A DNA stretch of 64,000 nt from Candidatus Gastranaerophilales bacterium (GCA_944325705.1 CALVBB010000004.1:1-64000), one strand, 5' to 3'; positions 54,901 to 63,113 are shown, counted from the stretch's first letter. The notes: generated by a model not told the origin, from the letters alone. Made by a program: numbers and translations.

Positions 54901-56784
54901 TCATTCAGCGTCAGCAAGCAGGACAGCGAACTATATAAAGACGGCAACATGAGCGGACACAGGAGTTATACTACCCACAGAGCCGTTCCGGTCGGGCTTC
55001 CTTCAAATGCTATAGATAGAATTATTGTTCCAACAGATATTTACGGGAAATCTTATGTAGACAGATTGCAGAAGCAAATCAAAAAGAGCGGTCTGGATAT
55101 AAAAATATACGATACTCAAGGGACATTACTCTATAATCCCGTTAAACCCAGGCAATGGTTCAATTTTGAGTTCTTAGATTTGGACAACCAGTCAGCAGTT
55201 GATACACCTGTCCGGCAGCAACAGTCTGCTCCGGTAAATGAAGCTCTGGAAAATGCTAAACAAAAAATAATAAGGCAAACAAATATTCCGGTTTTACAGC
55301 AGTACATCTCTGAAATAGACAGTGTTTACAATTTTAAATATTTTATACATGCAATAAAAACTAGAAAAAATAAAGATATAAGTTATTTAACTCTACTGCA
55401 ATCCCCTCAGGATAAAGCTATATTTAATGATATGGTTAATATTGCGGCAAAAAACCGTGACTTTAACCCTATTGATAGTATAAAATTCTATGTAAAAAAT
55501 AAAAAAGACTCAGGCATAATAAATAGATACAAGGACATGATTGAACTTGTAAAAGACGGAACTATAGACTCCGGAGTATTAAACAGTTATGCAAACAGCT
55601 CTATTGATAAAAGAATGGCACGGGATACAGAGCTTTTAATAAAAACTAAAAGAGAAAACTTAACAGCAGAACAGGTAAAAGACCTGTACATCCCGCACAT
55701 CGATGACGGCAAAATCACCATTGACAAAATTAAGAATATTCCGGACGGTAATGCGTTTGAATCGAACGGAAAATTATATTTGAAAACTTCCGAACAGAGT
55801 GTAACAAAATTAAACATTTCAAAAGATACCTATTTTAAACTGTTCCCTCCGGGATATAATGTTAAACAAAGGGCAGCCGGTAAATGCTACCTTTATTCAA
55901 AGATTATCTCTATGCTGGATAACCCGCAAGCCAAAGCAAAACTTTTAAATAACTGTTTCTCTGAAACAAACAGTGTCTTAAAAGTTAATATGCCGGATTC
56001 AAAAATTTCTTTGAATGTTGATTTAAATGATATTGAAAGTTCTCTTAATAAAACTCCATACTATTCAAAAGGATGCAGCGGCGTCAATCTGCTGGAACAG
56101 GCTTATGAAAAAAATGAAGTTTACATAAAATCTCAAATTATGATTGATTACCTTGAAAAGAATATCAATAATCCTAATATCGACAGAAATAAAGCAATGG
56201 CCGTACTTGAGGATCTTATTAATAATCCTGCAGACCCGCATTATGTTCTGGCAAATGAAAAAGTTTTAAACGGACACTCTAAAGATTTTTCATTAGATGA
56301 TATTCTTACAATAGAAGAAGCTCAAAACAGCCGTTTTACAAGTACAAGTATGGCTAATCCTGCAGATTTAAAGACCGGAGAATTATTCTATGGAGTTGCT
56401 GAAGGAAATTCAGGTTATGCTTCAAATATATTAAAACTTGGAAATAATCCTCTTGTACCTCCGCAACTTAAAGGAAAAACTTTATTATTGAAAAATCCTA
56501 AAGATAATTCTATAATACTTAAGGATGAAATTTTAACCCGTTTGAAAGGCTGTATAATAAATGCCTCCACTCCATCACAAGCGGGAAGCGCTGTAGAATC
56601 CGTAATTGATGCAGATTATGGTATATTAACCAGCCACAACTATTCTTGTATAATAACAACTATGCCGGATGGTAAGACCGGTATAAAAGTTATAAATCCG
56701 CACAACTCTGCAGCGCCTATAATTTTGAATTTTGATCAGTTCAGAAAATATTTTATGGGAATTACGATAAATACTGTTTACTAA
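48913..56784 (+). CDS. Giant multidomain effector-like protein with calpain-like protease, poly-G tract
   Basis: 2623 residues from GTG 48913 (AAAGGA upstream). No signal peptide. EF-hand-like loop 39-57 (DTIDGSVDGKKDGIIDAEE). YD-like repeat part about 115-350. LysM about 352-398 (GESIEALAKKFGCTKQELLDANGG). Glycine-rich hydrophobic zone about 895-1060 as in polymorphic-toxin pretoxins. Pro-rich linker 1077-1115, helical repeats to about 1500. Kinase-like part 1517-1760 with Lys1566, Glu1616, Asp1678/Asn1684 and Asp1696 in RTDVGG. ADP-ribosyltransferase-like start near His1900 (LLHATSPQNIESILQGGL). C-terminal calpain-like protease with Cys2325 (AAGKCYLYS), His2575 (SHNYSC) and Asn2595 (INPHNS). 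The 12-G tract sits at 49359. The domains beyond LysM and protease are inferred from short motifs. Confidence 0.85.
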   Translation: MSDLRLGRNGKQGSVNTDSIKAGIKKEQIKEEKLQNIFDTIDGSVDGKKDGIIDAEEMKQFKKQLMEAAGKDTLSAREAGKFLKKAGIKNLDNKELFEFLDVLSQSAENIEQSTVETKNGQKFIHIKYKDGTIETINPDKSAQVATFAEGGGGILKYDSKRKLTEEIVENGEGKKAVTTFDGNEKAVETIITDANNAGLTQTITYNENEEPETLKIENGSTTENYTYTEEGVVLTSRTENKGIPAKETTTNFTYNDDGSVTENITEYNRETTRITKDDKLISEIVNEKTQNGGIKHTETISTDTGHEVTVQDGENVTKTIYNQENHALSQTKVVNGQEYSIEYDGKGNTKVILQNGESIEALAKKFGCTKQELLDANGGKIRGWAGDDVVVPGELEADNKRLQGRQTKEEAIEAYKKVAAEIQAVKDEVAARKPIDFTNKDYDTYEQLAEALFKREGIENPSKRRLKARIDDLKKTNPDIKDGELKGKRITANVSEAMHGRISDKEQSAKEYDKTLQTREEANSIAQKFYQIADDNAGINSMKKMQKLLDEEVTPDNILHVLDAYDKYKEGDSSIIDTVTSEVGAGGTKAQRDVLNTIMDKLAQAAENAGVSAGDIEKAKTDFTSSLDKEFNAALRRTNPKDMEKAIDFLRGAIVAKQTGNVQDMTDADAITAFNADFAATDAEAQKSYKDAREAEGWTARAGDTVLGWFGCTTIEDMDAKLGKNAEDVKRLAAAAGDETEFKKVYKEVFGVEFDKNKIAARDTALGNYQQAQNLSSAINITSGLLEKSGTMDYSALRSEIKDKFQFDDATIDAAIENYAGLLNKDISSDAGKKEVLVRFLEETSNQLTAEYREVTKGKSIEQMGKDLDLLTKSAFGTNDIVKDVIQFNENQQTTEMVTEAAFEIAGTIALQFIPGLGQVAAARLAVSAARWGTKAVKVANYAEKAFAATKNLQNMNKATRIGTQMVNAGAATMAVDLSNGKSVREATEKALMNMSFAGVGAGSSILAPKLMQTFGITNRALANEIAEEIMNAAGSYGITKLSGGEYGSQDAFIDFASGLIMSRISHVKTPAAKSAADTPETPATQPQDTKPKNDPPKTPKATPENAPSLDIASSNGNATPSSVRVGDKKAAQIRENVNKAVSNPDISGEDLAQLRQEAGGIQNRDVRREVQQKVDNAAENLSPEEQAAFDAANRANAQKNVDHIFEKHSELNSADTRVMNEYINNTDDASVLRELKKKLNEKEHTNGGVTANYDRLRKAIDDKIAALEPAPVKTNTQQHDDVVAMLNEKAQTGKGLSENDFTQLKEYLATMNDEAQLKELKGLLGGKKMTSAQKKQLKEALAAKTEELKNTPAPVKEAELVKDTPASNPAEAPATPPQNEQRHIWGEVSDDNVEATPELVKQADTPAAAEVIVEEIEVRYPTPEEKMAMGQIGNNIGRAKSLDNLDKAQAWLDKMPDCDQKSRLQAQLNEKRTKITPQADVNPEQVQESQNAGKPQNQAEIHRQQHLEAQKAKIKELENKYEAVTTTHTINGKQTPVKVYKNSQQGSNTGYWMQNLETGKLSYVKYPPRGRLGIERTTLYYKDTYGNQITVKIDDQEIANIERELYGEGAQAKSEALAADLYRAAGINAPEIELISDSVGNTGTSSKFMDNLETPDAKDIANIRKGFAADCWLANWDALKDGNIMTQNGQPIRTDVGGSLCYRARGARKGTAFGENVNELTSFFSGKSLSRKYLEGMSRDELIDSLKTVTTIDDKTIISLVEKAKANGISNPEFLKEMLIERRNYMKRFQTLCEANPQKQGENIADYVARIQKATPKTTYNIGGRSFEEIPVSSRIYGNLTDRDAVELEHINKHISIAEHLTPSQKRIFEASYEALQNSKGRQIHHNATDVLTQDNLLHATSPQNIESILQGGLVSREYSGQVGAGRSDGDPGSMTPMCADLWDVQDNYSIKDFFSTNRRWNKGEANFMPNPFERRGTVVIVFDKKSVAPALIDNSFSVSKQDSELYKDGNMSGHRSYTTHRAVPVGLPSNAIDRIIVPTDIYGKSYVDRLQKQIKKSGLDIKIYDTQGTLLYNPVKPRQWFNFEFLDLDNQSAVDTPVRQQQSAPVNEALENAKQKIIRQTNIPVLQQYISEIDSVYNFKYFIHAIKTRKNKDISYLTLLQSPQDKAIFNDMVNIAAKNRDFNPIDSIKFYVKNKKDSGIINRYKDMIELVKDGTIDSGVLNSYANSSIDKRMARDTELLIKTKRENLTAEQVKDLYIPHIDDGKITIDKIKNIPDGNAFESNGKLYLKTSEQSVTKLNISKDTYFKLFPPGYNVKQRAAGKCYLYSKIISMLDNPQAKAKLLNNCFSETNSVLKVNMPDSKISLNVDLNDIESSLNKTPYYSKGCSGVNLLEQAYEKNEVYIKSQIMIDYLEKNINNPNIDRNKAMAVLEDLINNPADPHYVLANEKVLNGHSKDFSLDDILTIEEAQNSRFTSTSMANPADLKTGELFYGVAEGNSGYASNILKLGNNPLVPPQLKGKTLLLKNPKDNSIILKDEILTRLKGCIINASTPSQAGSAVESVIDADYGILTSHNYSCIITTMPDGKTGIKVINPHNSAAPIILNFDQFRKYFMGITINTVY
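49359..49370 (+). repeat. Poly-G tract, 12 bases, in the giant gene
   Basis: Twelve G across codons 149-153 (GAG then GGG GGG GGG GGA). The frame as given stays open to 56784. A change of one base would stop translation early, within the YD-like part. Confidence 0.9.
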
Positions 56785-56798
56785 ACAAGGAATAAAAA

Positions 56799-57020
56799 AT
56801 GGCAGATGAAAATATAAACAACTTAATAAGCATATATAAAGATTTAAAAAAAACGCAACAATCTGAGGAGAATTCCGTTAACAGAAATGTTGTCTTATAT
56901 AATCTTCTGGAACGCATAGTAACCTACGGAAAAATTTCAGGACAGGATATTTCCGGCTACCGAACAGAAAAAGACAAAATCTATAAAGAACTACTATCTG
57001 CAGGTATTGAAATTAATTAG
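56799..57020 (+). CDS. Small protein downstream of the giant gene, candidate partner or immunity
   Basis: 73 residues, helical and charged (MADENINNLISIYKDLKKTQ... RIVTYGKISGQDISGYRTEKDKIY). It starts 15 bases after the giant gene with AAGGAA upstream and is on the same strand, so it is co-transcribed. No known family. In toxin loci a small ORF here is often an immunity protein or chaperone. Ends overlapping the CDF gene by eight bases. Confidence 0.65.
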   Translation: MADENINNLISIYKDLKKTQQSEENSVNRNVVLYNLLERIVTYGKISGQDISGYRTEKDKIYKELLSAGIEIN

Positions 57021-57909
57021 CAGAAATTCTGCACTTCGGGCAATCGGGTTCTGCGTGGATAGAGATTGAGCAGGCGCCGAGTTTTTCTGCAATCTTTTCT
57101 TCTATATCATCGCAAAAACCGTGGCAGCGGGCAATTGTCATATCCTCAGGAAAAAGAAGCGTAAATTCTATCTCTTTTGAAGGGCCGACCCGCCTCGATT
57201 TCAGGTTTTTAAATCCGATTACACCATCTTTCTCAAATTTTTTTATGACATTTTCAATCTCTGTTAAATCCTCTGCAGGCAAAGAGCCGTCAAGAAGATT
57301 GTTTAAGGTTGTTCTTGAAATCTTTACACCGGTTTGCAGAATAAACAAAGCAACAATTATCGCAATCACAGGGTCTAAAATTGTTATGCCGGTAAGTTTT
57401 ATCAAAACCAGACCTATTAAAACGCCGAGTGACGACCAGATGTCAGTCCGCAAATGTTCCCCGTCCGCGTATAAAGACACCGAGCCGCTTTTTTTCGCAA
57501 CATAAAAAAGATAAGAGCTTACAAGAAAGTTTGCAACAACCGCAAAAGCCATAACGCTTATGCCAAAGATATTTTCAGCCTCCATATAATACCCGGAAAC
57601 CAGTTTTTTGCCGGCTTCGTAGATAATAAATACAGCCGCAAAGACAATCAATCCGCCCTCAATAAATCCTGACATATCTTCATATCTTCCATGGCCGTAA
57701 GGGTGGTTTTTGTCGGCAGGTTCAGATGAACGCATTACGGCGAAAAAAGTCAGCACTGACGCCAGAAAATCGCTCAATGAGTGAATTGCTTCCGATATAA
57801 TACTTATACTGCCGGAAATAATTCCCGCAATAAGTTTTAAAACAATTACAGCCGCATTGGATGTTATGGAAAATCCTGCGGCAAGCTTTTTTTCTGTTTC
57901 AATGCGCAT
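57013..57909 (-). CDS. Cation diffusion facilitator (CDF) transporter
   Basis: 298 residues. Six membrane helices; SEAIHSLSDFLASVL and HPYGHGRYEDMSGF, LYADGEHLRTDIWSSLGVLIG (HxxxD) are the metal sites of zinc/iron/cobalt exporters (ZitB/FieF class). A C-terminal cytosolic domain with CPKCRI follows. Exports divalent metal from the cytoplasm. Confidence 0.93.
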   Translation of the reverse strand: MRIETEKKLAAGFSITSNAAVIVLKLIAGIISGSISIISEAIHSLSDFLASVLTFFAVMRSSEPADKNHPYGHGRYEDMSGFIEGGLIVFAAVFIIYEAGKKLVSGYYMEAENIFGISVMAFAVVANFLVSSYLFYVAKKSGSVSLYADGEHLRTDIWSSLGVLIGLVLIKLTGITILDPVIAIIVALFILQTGVKISRTTLNNLLDGSLPAEDLTEIENVIKKFEKDGVIGFKNLKSRRVGPSKEIEFTLLFPEDMTIARCHGFCDDIEEKIAEKLGACSISIHAEPDCPKCRISAN

Positions 57910-58014
57910 AAAGCTATTATGACACTTTCAGAGTTTTTTGTAAAGGGGCTGCGAGATTATCATTAGACAGAAAAGAGGTTAAGTGCAGCAAAGCTAAATG
58001 GACAAATGGGAAAA

Positions 58015-58090
58015 AAGAGTAGTAGTATTAACTTTCTCAACACGCTTCCGCGCTGCTCCCGCTATCGTTTCGAAAATCAATACTACTCTT
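58015..58090. repeat. Imperfect foldback, intergenic
   Basis: AAGAGTAGTAGTATT (58015-58029) pairs with AATACTACTCTT (58079-58090) apart from an extra triplet; the loop is GC-rich (CGCTTCCGCGCTGCTCCCGC). The 333-base gap 57910-58242 holds no gene, except the bioB leader. Confidence 0.45.
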
Positions 58091-58198
58091 CTTGAATAAA
58101 AGCAAATTTTTTGTCGGATTAGAATGTAGTTTGGACATACTTGCCCTGCAATAAAGTAATGCCGGTCAGGAATTACCTGCCAGACAGAAAGATTTTAT

Positions 58199-58227
58199 TT
58201 GACAAAGCTTAATCTCTATCATAACAT
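58199..58227 (+). promoter_or_regulatory. Promoter of bioB
   Basis: TTGACA (58199-58204), 17 bases, TAACAT (58222-58227), 15 bases before the bioB ATG with GGAGGG between. The leader would be very short. No BirA-type operator dyad was found. Confidence 0.65.
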
Positions 58228-58242
58228 AAGCCGGAGGGTACT

Positions 58243-59166
58243 ATGATTACAGAAAATAAATTGTCCAAAGAAGCGCTTCTAAAATTATATAATATGGAAC
58301 TGGATGAGTTGTTAAAAATCTCATCTGAGTTTGTGAAAGATTCCGTAGAATTTTGTTCAATTGTGAATGCCAGAAACGGTAAATGTTCTCAGAATTGCAA
58401 ATACTGCGCACAGAGTTCGCATTACAGAACAGATATAGAAACTTACCCGCTTATTCCGGTAGAAGATGTCCTCAGAGCCGCCGGAGAAGCCAGAGATAAT
58501 AAAGCCTCAAGGTTTGCAATTGTCACTTCCGGCAAAACTCCGGATGAGGAAGATTTTGACAAAATTCTTAATATGATAAAAGCCCTGAACAAAGTTGACG
58601 GGATTAAAAGCTGTGCCTCAATTGGAATTTTAAATGAAGAGCAGGCAAAATCTCTTGCCGATGCAGGTTTAAAAAGATTTCACCATAATATAAATACATC
58701 GGAATCTTATTATCCGGAAGTTTGCACCACTCATACATGGCAGGACAGGCTTAACACCTGCCGTCTGGTAAAAAAATACGGCATGGAGCTTTGCTGCGGC
58801 GTAATTCTTGGCATGGGTGAAAGTGTTGAACAGCGTATTGAAATGGCGCTTGAACTTGCTAAAATTCAGCCTGAGAGTATACCTATTAATATTCTAATGC
58901 CGATACCTCAGACACCTTTTGAAAATTATATTGATAAAATTGATGAAGAAAATGTTTTGAGAACTCTTGCTGTGTTTAAAATAGCCAATCCGTCGTCGGT
59001 TCTGCGTTTTTGCGGCGGCAGAATGAGACTTTCTGATGAAAATCAGAAAAAAGCCTTGCTGTGCTGTGTTGAGGGAATTTTAATAGGAAATTATCTCACA
59101 ACTACCGGGAAAGTGCCATCAGAAGATATTGCTTTTGTCAAAAAACTCGGGAAAATACTAGTTTAA
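58243..59166 (+). CDS. bioB: Biotin synthase
   Basis: 307 residues. Radical SAM cluster GKCSQNCKYCAQS (CxxxCxxC), then RFAIVTSG and HHNINTSESYYPEVCTTHTW, and RFCGGRMRL at the end, all BioB marks. Inserts sulfur into dethiobiotin. Other bio genes are not in the window. Confidence 0.95.
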   Translation: MITENKLSKEALLKLYNMELDELLKISSEFVKDSVEFCSIVNARNGKCSQNCKYCAQSSHYRTDIETYPLIPVEDVLRAAGEARDNKASRFAIVTSGKTPDEEDFDKILNMIKALNKVDGIKSCASIGILNEEQAKSLADAGLKRFHHNINTSESYYPEVCTTHTWQDRLNTCRLVKKYGMELCCGVILGMGESVEQRIEMALELAKIQPESIPINILMPIPQTPFENYIDKIDEENVLRTLAVFKIANPSSVLRFCGGRMRLSDENQKKALLCCVEGILIGNYLTTTGKVPSEDIAFVKKLGKILV

Positions 59167-59235
59167 AAAAGTTAATAAAATCTAAAGTTTTTGTTTTGTT
59201 GAGCCGTACATAACTTTGTAGAAAGGATTATTAGT

Positions 59236-59889
59236 ATGGGCGAAAACAAAGTTGACGCGCTTTATGTAGCAAAAAATCTGTTTATTCCGGCAAAACCGGC
59301 AGGTAAATCCGGAAAATCCGAAATTAAAATTAATTTTAATTTTCCGGAAAATAAGGCTGAAACGCCGCAGAAGCCAAAAGAATTTAATACGATAAGAGCT
59401 ATGGTGGCAAAACATATTCCGGATGTGTCGGATGAGTTTATTACACAGATTCTTGAAACGTCTAAAAAAGTAAAATGCGCTCCGGAAGATTTGACAGCTT
59501 TGATTTATAAGGAATCAAAATTCAAACCGTCAGCAAAAAACGGCAAATATAGAGGTTTAGGGCAGATGACAGCTGCCTCTTTAAGGTTAAGCAAACAGTA
59601 TGCAAAAGATAACCCGGAAGAAAAAGAAGGTATTGACCAGAATATGACTTTTGAGAAATTTTCAAAGCTTACGCGCGAGGAGCAGATGCCTTATGTCAAA
59701 AATTATATTCTTACGATGAAAGAGGCCTATGTAAAAGATATGGAATGTCCTCTTGATACCGCTAAACTCAACGGGCTTTTTGTATCACCGGCAAATGTTA
59801 TGAAACCGTTTGCGAAAAAATTTGCAAATGTTCTGAATAAAATAAAAGAAGAAGATTTGAAAATTACTCACACAGATTTAAAAGCTTAG
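59236..59889 (+). CDS. Lytic transglycosylase, SLT type
   Basis: 217 residues. A linker N-terminus without a clear signal peptide (FIPAKPAGKSGKSEIK) is followed by the lysozyme-like domain: ALIYKESKFKPSAKNGKYRGLGQM, with catalytic Glu in KESKF, and TAASLRLSKQYA. Cuts peptidoglycan glycan strands. Might act as an intracellular or unconventionally secreted enzyme since no signal is seen. AAAGGA upstream. Confidence 0.85.
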   Translation: MGENKVDALYVAKNLFIPAKPAGKSGKSEIKINFNFPENKAETPQKPKEFNTIRAMVAKHIPDVSDEFITQILETSKKVKCAPEDLTALIYKESKFKPSAKNGKYRGLGQMTAASLRLSKQYAKDNPEEKEGIDQNMTFEKFSKLTREEQMPYVKNYILTMKEAYVKDMECPLDTAKLNGLFVSPANVMKPFAKKFANVLNKIKEEDLKITHTDLKA

Positions 59890-60653
59890 TCAGCGCAGAG
59901 CGGACAGTTTGAATTTCTGGAGATTTTGAGCGTTTTGAAAGAATTTTCAAGCATATTACAGGTTAACAGGCTTCCCTCAAGGGCGGAGCCTGCTCCTGTT
60001 ATGAGTTTTAGGACTTCCATTGACTGGATTGAACCGATAAGACTGACAGCAGGGCTTGCAATACCTTCCGGAATTTTTATATTAACGTCAGCGTCAGGCA
60101 GAATACATCTGAGGCAGGGGGTTTTTCCGGAGATAATTGTTGTGACCTGGCCGTAAAACCCGCTTACGCCGCCGTGGACAAGCGTACGATTCATTTTTAC
60201 GGCGATTTCATTCAGCAGAAATTTTGATTTAAAGGAGTCGAAGCAGTCGACAATTATGTCGTAATCCTGTACAACTTCTTCATAGTTTTTGGGGGAGAGT
60301 TTGATATTATATGGAACAACGTTAATTTCGGGGTTGTATCCTTTAACCCAATCGACAACGGAGGAGGTTTTGTCCTTTCCTATATAGGAATATTTATGGA
60401 GAAACTGACGGTTAAGGTTAGTAATATCGACTTTGTCGCAGTCAACAATCCCGATTAATCCTACGCCGAGGGAGGTGAGGTTTGCGATGACAGTGGAACC
60501 GAGACCGCCGCAGCCGCAGACAAGAACGCTTGAGGCAAGGAGTTTTTCCTGCCCATCAAGCCCGATTTCATTCAGTGAGATGTTGCGCGAGTATCTGTTC
60601 ATAAATTCGTCAATCAAGATTTTATTACAAACATAATTATTTTTCGCAAGCAT
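59886..60653 (-). CDS. ThiF/MoeB/HesA-type E1-like adenylyltransferase
   Basis: 255 residues. RYSRNISLNEIGLDGQEKLL, VCGCGGLGSTVIANL (nucleotide loop), DCDKVDITNLNRQFLH, and CLRCILPD with two cysteines of the zinc or catalytic loop, closing with NCPLCAD. It adenylates a Gly-Gly sulfur carrier such as the ThiS-like protein encoded at 48607. Start ATG at 60653 or the internal one at about 60602 (MNRYSRN); neither has a good ribosome binding site. ThiF, MoeB and HesA cannot be told apart. Confidence 0.88.
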   Translation of the reverse strand: MLAKNNYVCNKILIDEFMNRYSRNISLNEIGLDGQEKLLASSVLVCGCGGLGSTVIANLTSLGVGLIGIVDCDKVDITNLNRQFLHKYSYIGKDKTSSVVDWVKGYNPEINVVPYNIKLSPKNYEEVVQDYDIIVDCFDSFKSKFLLNEIAVKMNRTLVHGGVSGFYGQVTTIISGKTPCLRCILPDADVNIKIPEGIASPAVSLIGSIQSMEVLKLITGAGSALEGSLLTCNMLENSFKTLKISRNSNCPLCAD

Positions 60654-60761
60654 ATAACTATACGTATAAGGGGAGAGGAATTCAATAAAGAACAGATTTT
60701 TATATTTTGACTTGTGTTATAATAGGTATTTTTACATATTATTCTACATTCTTATTGCCTT

Positions 60762-61229
60762 TTATCCCTTTTTACCTTTGCTGAAAATACCTTTAAGCCA
60801 TTCCAGTCCCTGCGAACATTTATTTGTAAACTTTGTCCAGCCGTCTTTTATTCCTTGCGGAATTTTTATTTTATCTTTTATTGAGAAATTTTTATTTTTA
60901 AAGAATTGTTTTACGCCTTTAAGTTTTGATATTCCGAAAGCTCCTGCGGCAATAACAAGCCCGGCAAACAGAATTTTCTTCCACGCAGGATTTCCGGATT
61001 TTTCAATTTGTGTTTTCGGCAGACCTGTTTTAGGGTCAATAAAGCTGTCTGACGCCGGCTGGTTAAATTGACCGCTGTTTACCGGAACTTCTGTCGGCGG
61101 AAGCATTGGAATATGAGGATTGCCGACATAACGGGGCTGTGCGCCGGTCAAAAGTGCCGCCGCATCAAAATCTATTACGCCTTCTGATGCCAGTCTGTCT
61201 AAATCGCTTACTACATTTAATGGTAACAT
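60762..61229 (-). CDS. Hypothetical membrane-anchored protein, 155 aa
   Basis: Residues 1-80 are soluble and Pro-rich (LLTGAQPRYVGNPHIPMLPPTEVPV), then one hydrophobic segment (KILFAGLVIAAGAFGISKL) and a basic, Gly/Lys-rich tail. The layout resembles a single-pass or surface-associated anchor. No known family. Its gene faces the glycosyltransferase-like gene. Confidence 0.65.
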   Translation of the reverse strand: MLPLNVVSDLDRLASEGVIDFDAAALLTGAQPRYVGNPHIPMLPPTEVPVNSGQFNQPASDSFIDPKTGLPKTQIEKSGNPAWKKILFAGLVIAAGAFGISKLKGVKQFFKNKNFSIKDKIKIPQGIKDGWTKFTNKCSQGLEWLKGIFSKGKKG

Positions 61230-61422
61230 AACTCCAAGCCTTTTATCTGCCTTTTGCAGCCGGTTCCTTTAACCAACAAATTTTATGAACCACTGCTGTT
61301 GTGTGTCAGTTTCTGACCTCCAGCCATACGGACAGAGTTCAGCATTCCTATTACACATGTATATAAAGTATTTTCTTCTTCATAAATTGCTTTTTTTATT
61401 TTTGTTTGTTACTTTTATTAAT

Positions 61423-63069
61423 ATGAAAAAGTTTATTATAGAAAATAAATACCTTTGTATTTTATGGATTTTATGCTTAATTGCATTGTTAATTTTTACG
61501 GGTCACTACGCAAATATATTGCTGGATGTAGGGAGAGAAGTTTACTATCCCGAACAGATTTTGAAAGGGAAAGTCTTATACAAAGACCTCTTTGTAATCT
61601 ACGGCCCGGTATCTTATATGTTGAATGCACTATTATACAAGATTTTCGGAACAAAACTCGGAACTCTTTATTTATCGGGTGCCGTGTGTTCTATAGGAAT
61701 TGTGAGCGGAATTTATTTGATTGCGCGGAAATTTCTAACTGAAATTTTGAGTTTTTCGCTTGGATTTTTTACAATAGTCACAGGTATCTGCGCATTCCAT
61801 CTGTTTAACTTTACTTTTCCTTACAGCTGGGGAATGCTTTACGGAACTCTAGGATTTATTTATTCGGTATTTTTCCTCATAAAATACAAGGAAACAAATT
61901 TAAACAAATATTTATATCTGGCCTCGCTTCTTGCAGGTTTTAGCGCTGCGAACAAATATGATTTTTTCGTATACTCGGGGCTTTTATTTGTAATTGTTCT
62001 GTTCTCCGGAAATTTAAAAATTATACTTAATTCAATCACCTGTTTTGCAATAGTTCCACTGATTTCATCCGGAATACTTTTTGCGCAGGGACTCAGGTTA
62101 GACAATCTTATAGAAACAGCAAAAACAATTCACAAAATGTCAGAGTGCAAAACGCTTGAATTTTTCTACAAATCACAGGGCGTATTTTTTAACAAAATGG
62201 TTTTTGAAGCGTGGGCGGTTAATCTTTTAAAAACTGCAGCAGGACTTCTCGGACTGTTTCTGGCAGGATTTGTCGCTGACAAAAACAAAATTGCCGGATA
62301 TGTAATCGCTGTTATTTCGGTTGTTGCGTCATATTATCTTGCAGGATATAAATCTTTTATATTTTTAATCCCTCTTATATTTATACTTGCGATTGTTTGT
62401 TTTAAAGAATTAAAAAATAACATAGCGCTTTTTGTTCTTGTTGTGTCAGCAATATCTGCGAGTTTAAAATCCTTCTGGGGGCTCACTCCTGCAAACTACG
62501 GAAACTTTTATACAGCAATACTTTTAGTTTCATTTTTCGCAGTAATTTTTACGCTCGTTGAGAAAAAGTATCAAAAATATGCGGCTGTATTTATGATTAC
62601 AGTAAGTTTAAGCTATCTTGTTGCATACAGCTTTGAAAGACGTGTTCTTAATCACAAAATAACAACAGCTAAGGGAACTATTTATACAAGCGAACCCTAT
62701 GCTGCTTCAATTAACGGGCTTTTAAAGTTTCTGGAAAACAAAGAAAACACAGATATGGTAATATTTCCGGAAGGTTTGATTGTAAACTTTTTATCAAAAC
62801 ATTCAACACCTTCTGACGATTATTACAATTCAATGATTCCGTTGTATTCAGAAACCTTTACGGATAAAGCTTTTATAGAACATTTTGAAAAAACAAAACC
62901 TGTGTATATAGTATTTAGCAACCAGAGCATGAAAGATTACTTTTTCCCATACATCTGCCAGAATTATGGACTTCAATTCTGCGGTTACGTGAAAAATAAT
63001 TATACTCAGGTGAGAGATATTTATAACGGCTTAAATTTTCTGGTTTTCCAGAGAAATCATGAAAATTAA
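61423..63069 (+). CDS. Polytopic membrane glycosyltransferase-like protein (GT39/DUF2029 type)
   Basis: ATG 61423 is chosen since the open frame before it lacks coding features; no ribosome binding site is seen, so a leaderless or weak start is possible. The 548-residue product has about 11 membrane helices and an N-terminal LLDVGREVYYPEQILKGKVLYKDLF, with DxGRE near the first loop, as in GT-C type dolichyl or lipid-linked sugar transferases. The C-terminal soluble part (SEPYAASINGLLKFLENKENTDMVIFPEGL) is typical of the class. Sugar and acceptor unknown; probably cell-envelope assembly. Confidence 0.75.
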   Translation: MKKFIIENKYLCILWILCLIALLIFTGHYANILLDVGREVYYPEQILKGKVLYKDLFVIYGPVSYMLNALLYKIFGTKLGTLYLSGAVCSIGIVSGIYLIARKFLTEILSFSLGFFTIVTGICAFHLFNFTFPYSWGMLYGTLGFIYSVFFLIKYKETNLNKYLYLASLLAGFSAANKYDFFVYSGLLFVIVLFSGNLKIILNSITCFAIVPLISSGILFAQGLRLDNLIETAKTIHKMSECKTLEFFYKSQGVFFNKMVFEAWAVNLLKTAAGLLGLFLAGFVADKNKIAGYVIAVISVVASYYLAGYKSFIFLIPLIFILAIVCFKELKNNIALFVLVVSAISASLKSFWGLTPANYGNFYTAILLVSFFAVIFTLVEKKYQKYAAVFMITVSLSYLVAYSFERRVLNHKITTAKGTIYTSEPYAASINGLLKFLENKENTDMVIFPEGLIVNFLSKHSTPSDDYYNSMIPLYSETFTDKAFIEHFEKTKPVYIVFSNQSMKDYFFPYICQNYGLQFCGYVKNNYTQVRDIYNGLNFLVFQRNHEN

Positions 63070-63113
63070 AATTTCGTGATAAAATTTTTATATAAACAAA
63101 AGAGGGAATAAGA

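Noticed and set aside
48913-56784. Minus-strand frames opposite the giant gene
   Set aside because: They are short, lack ribosome binding sites and run antisense to a frame with clear domain motifs.
58100-58242. BirA operator before bioB
   Set aside because: No dyad like TTGTAAAC...GTTTACAA is present.
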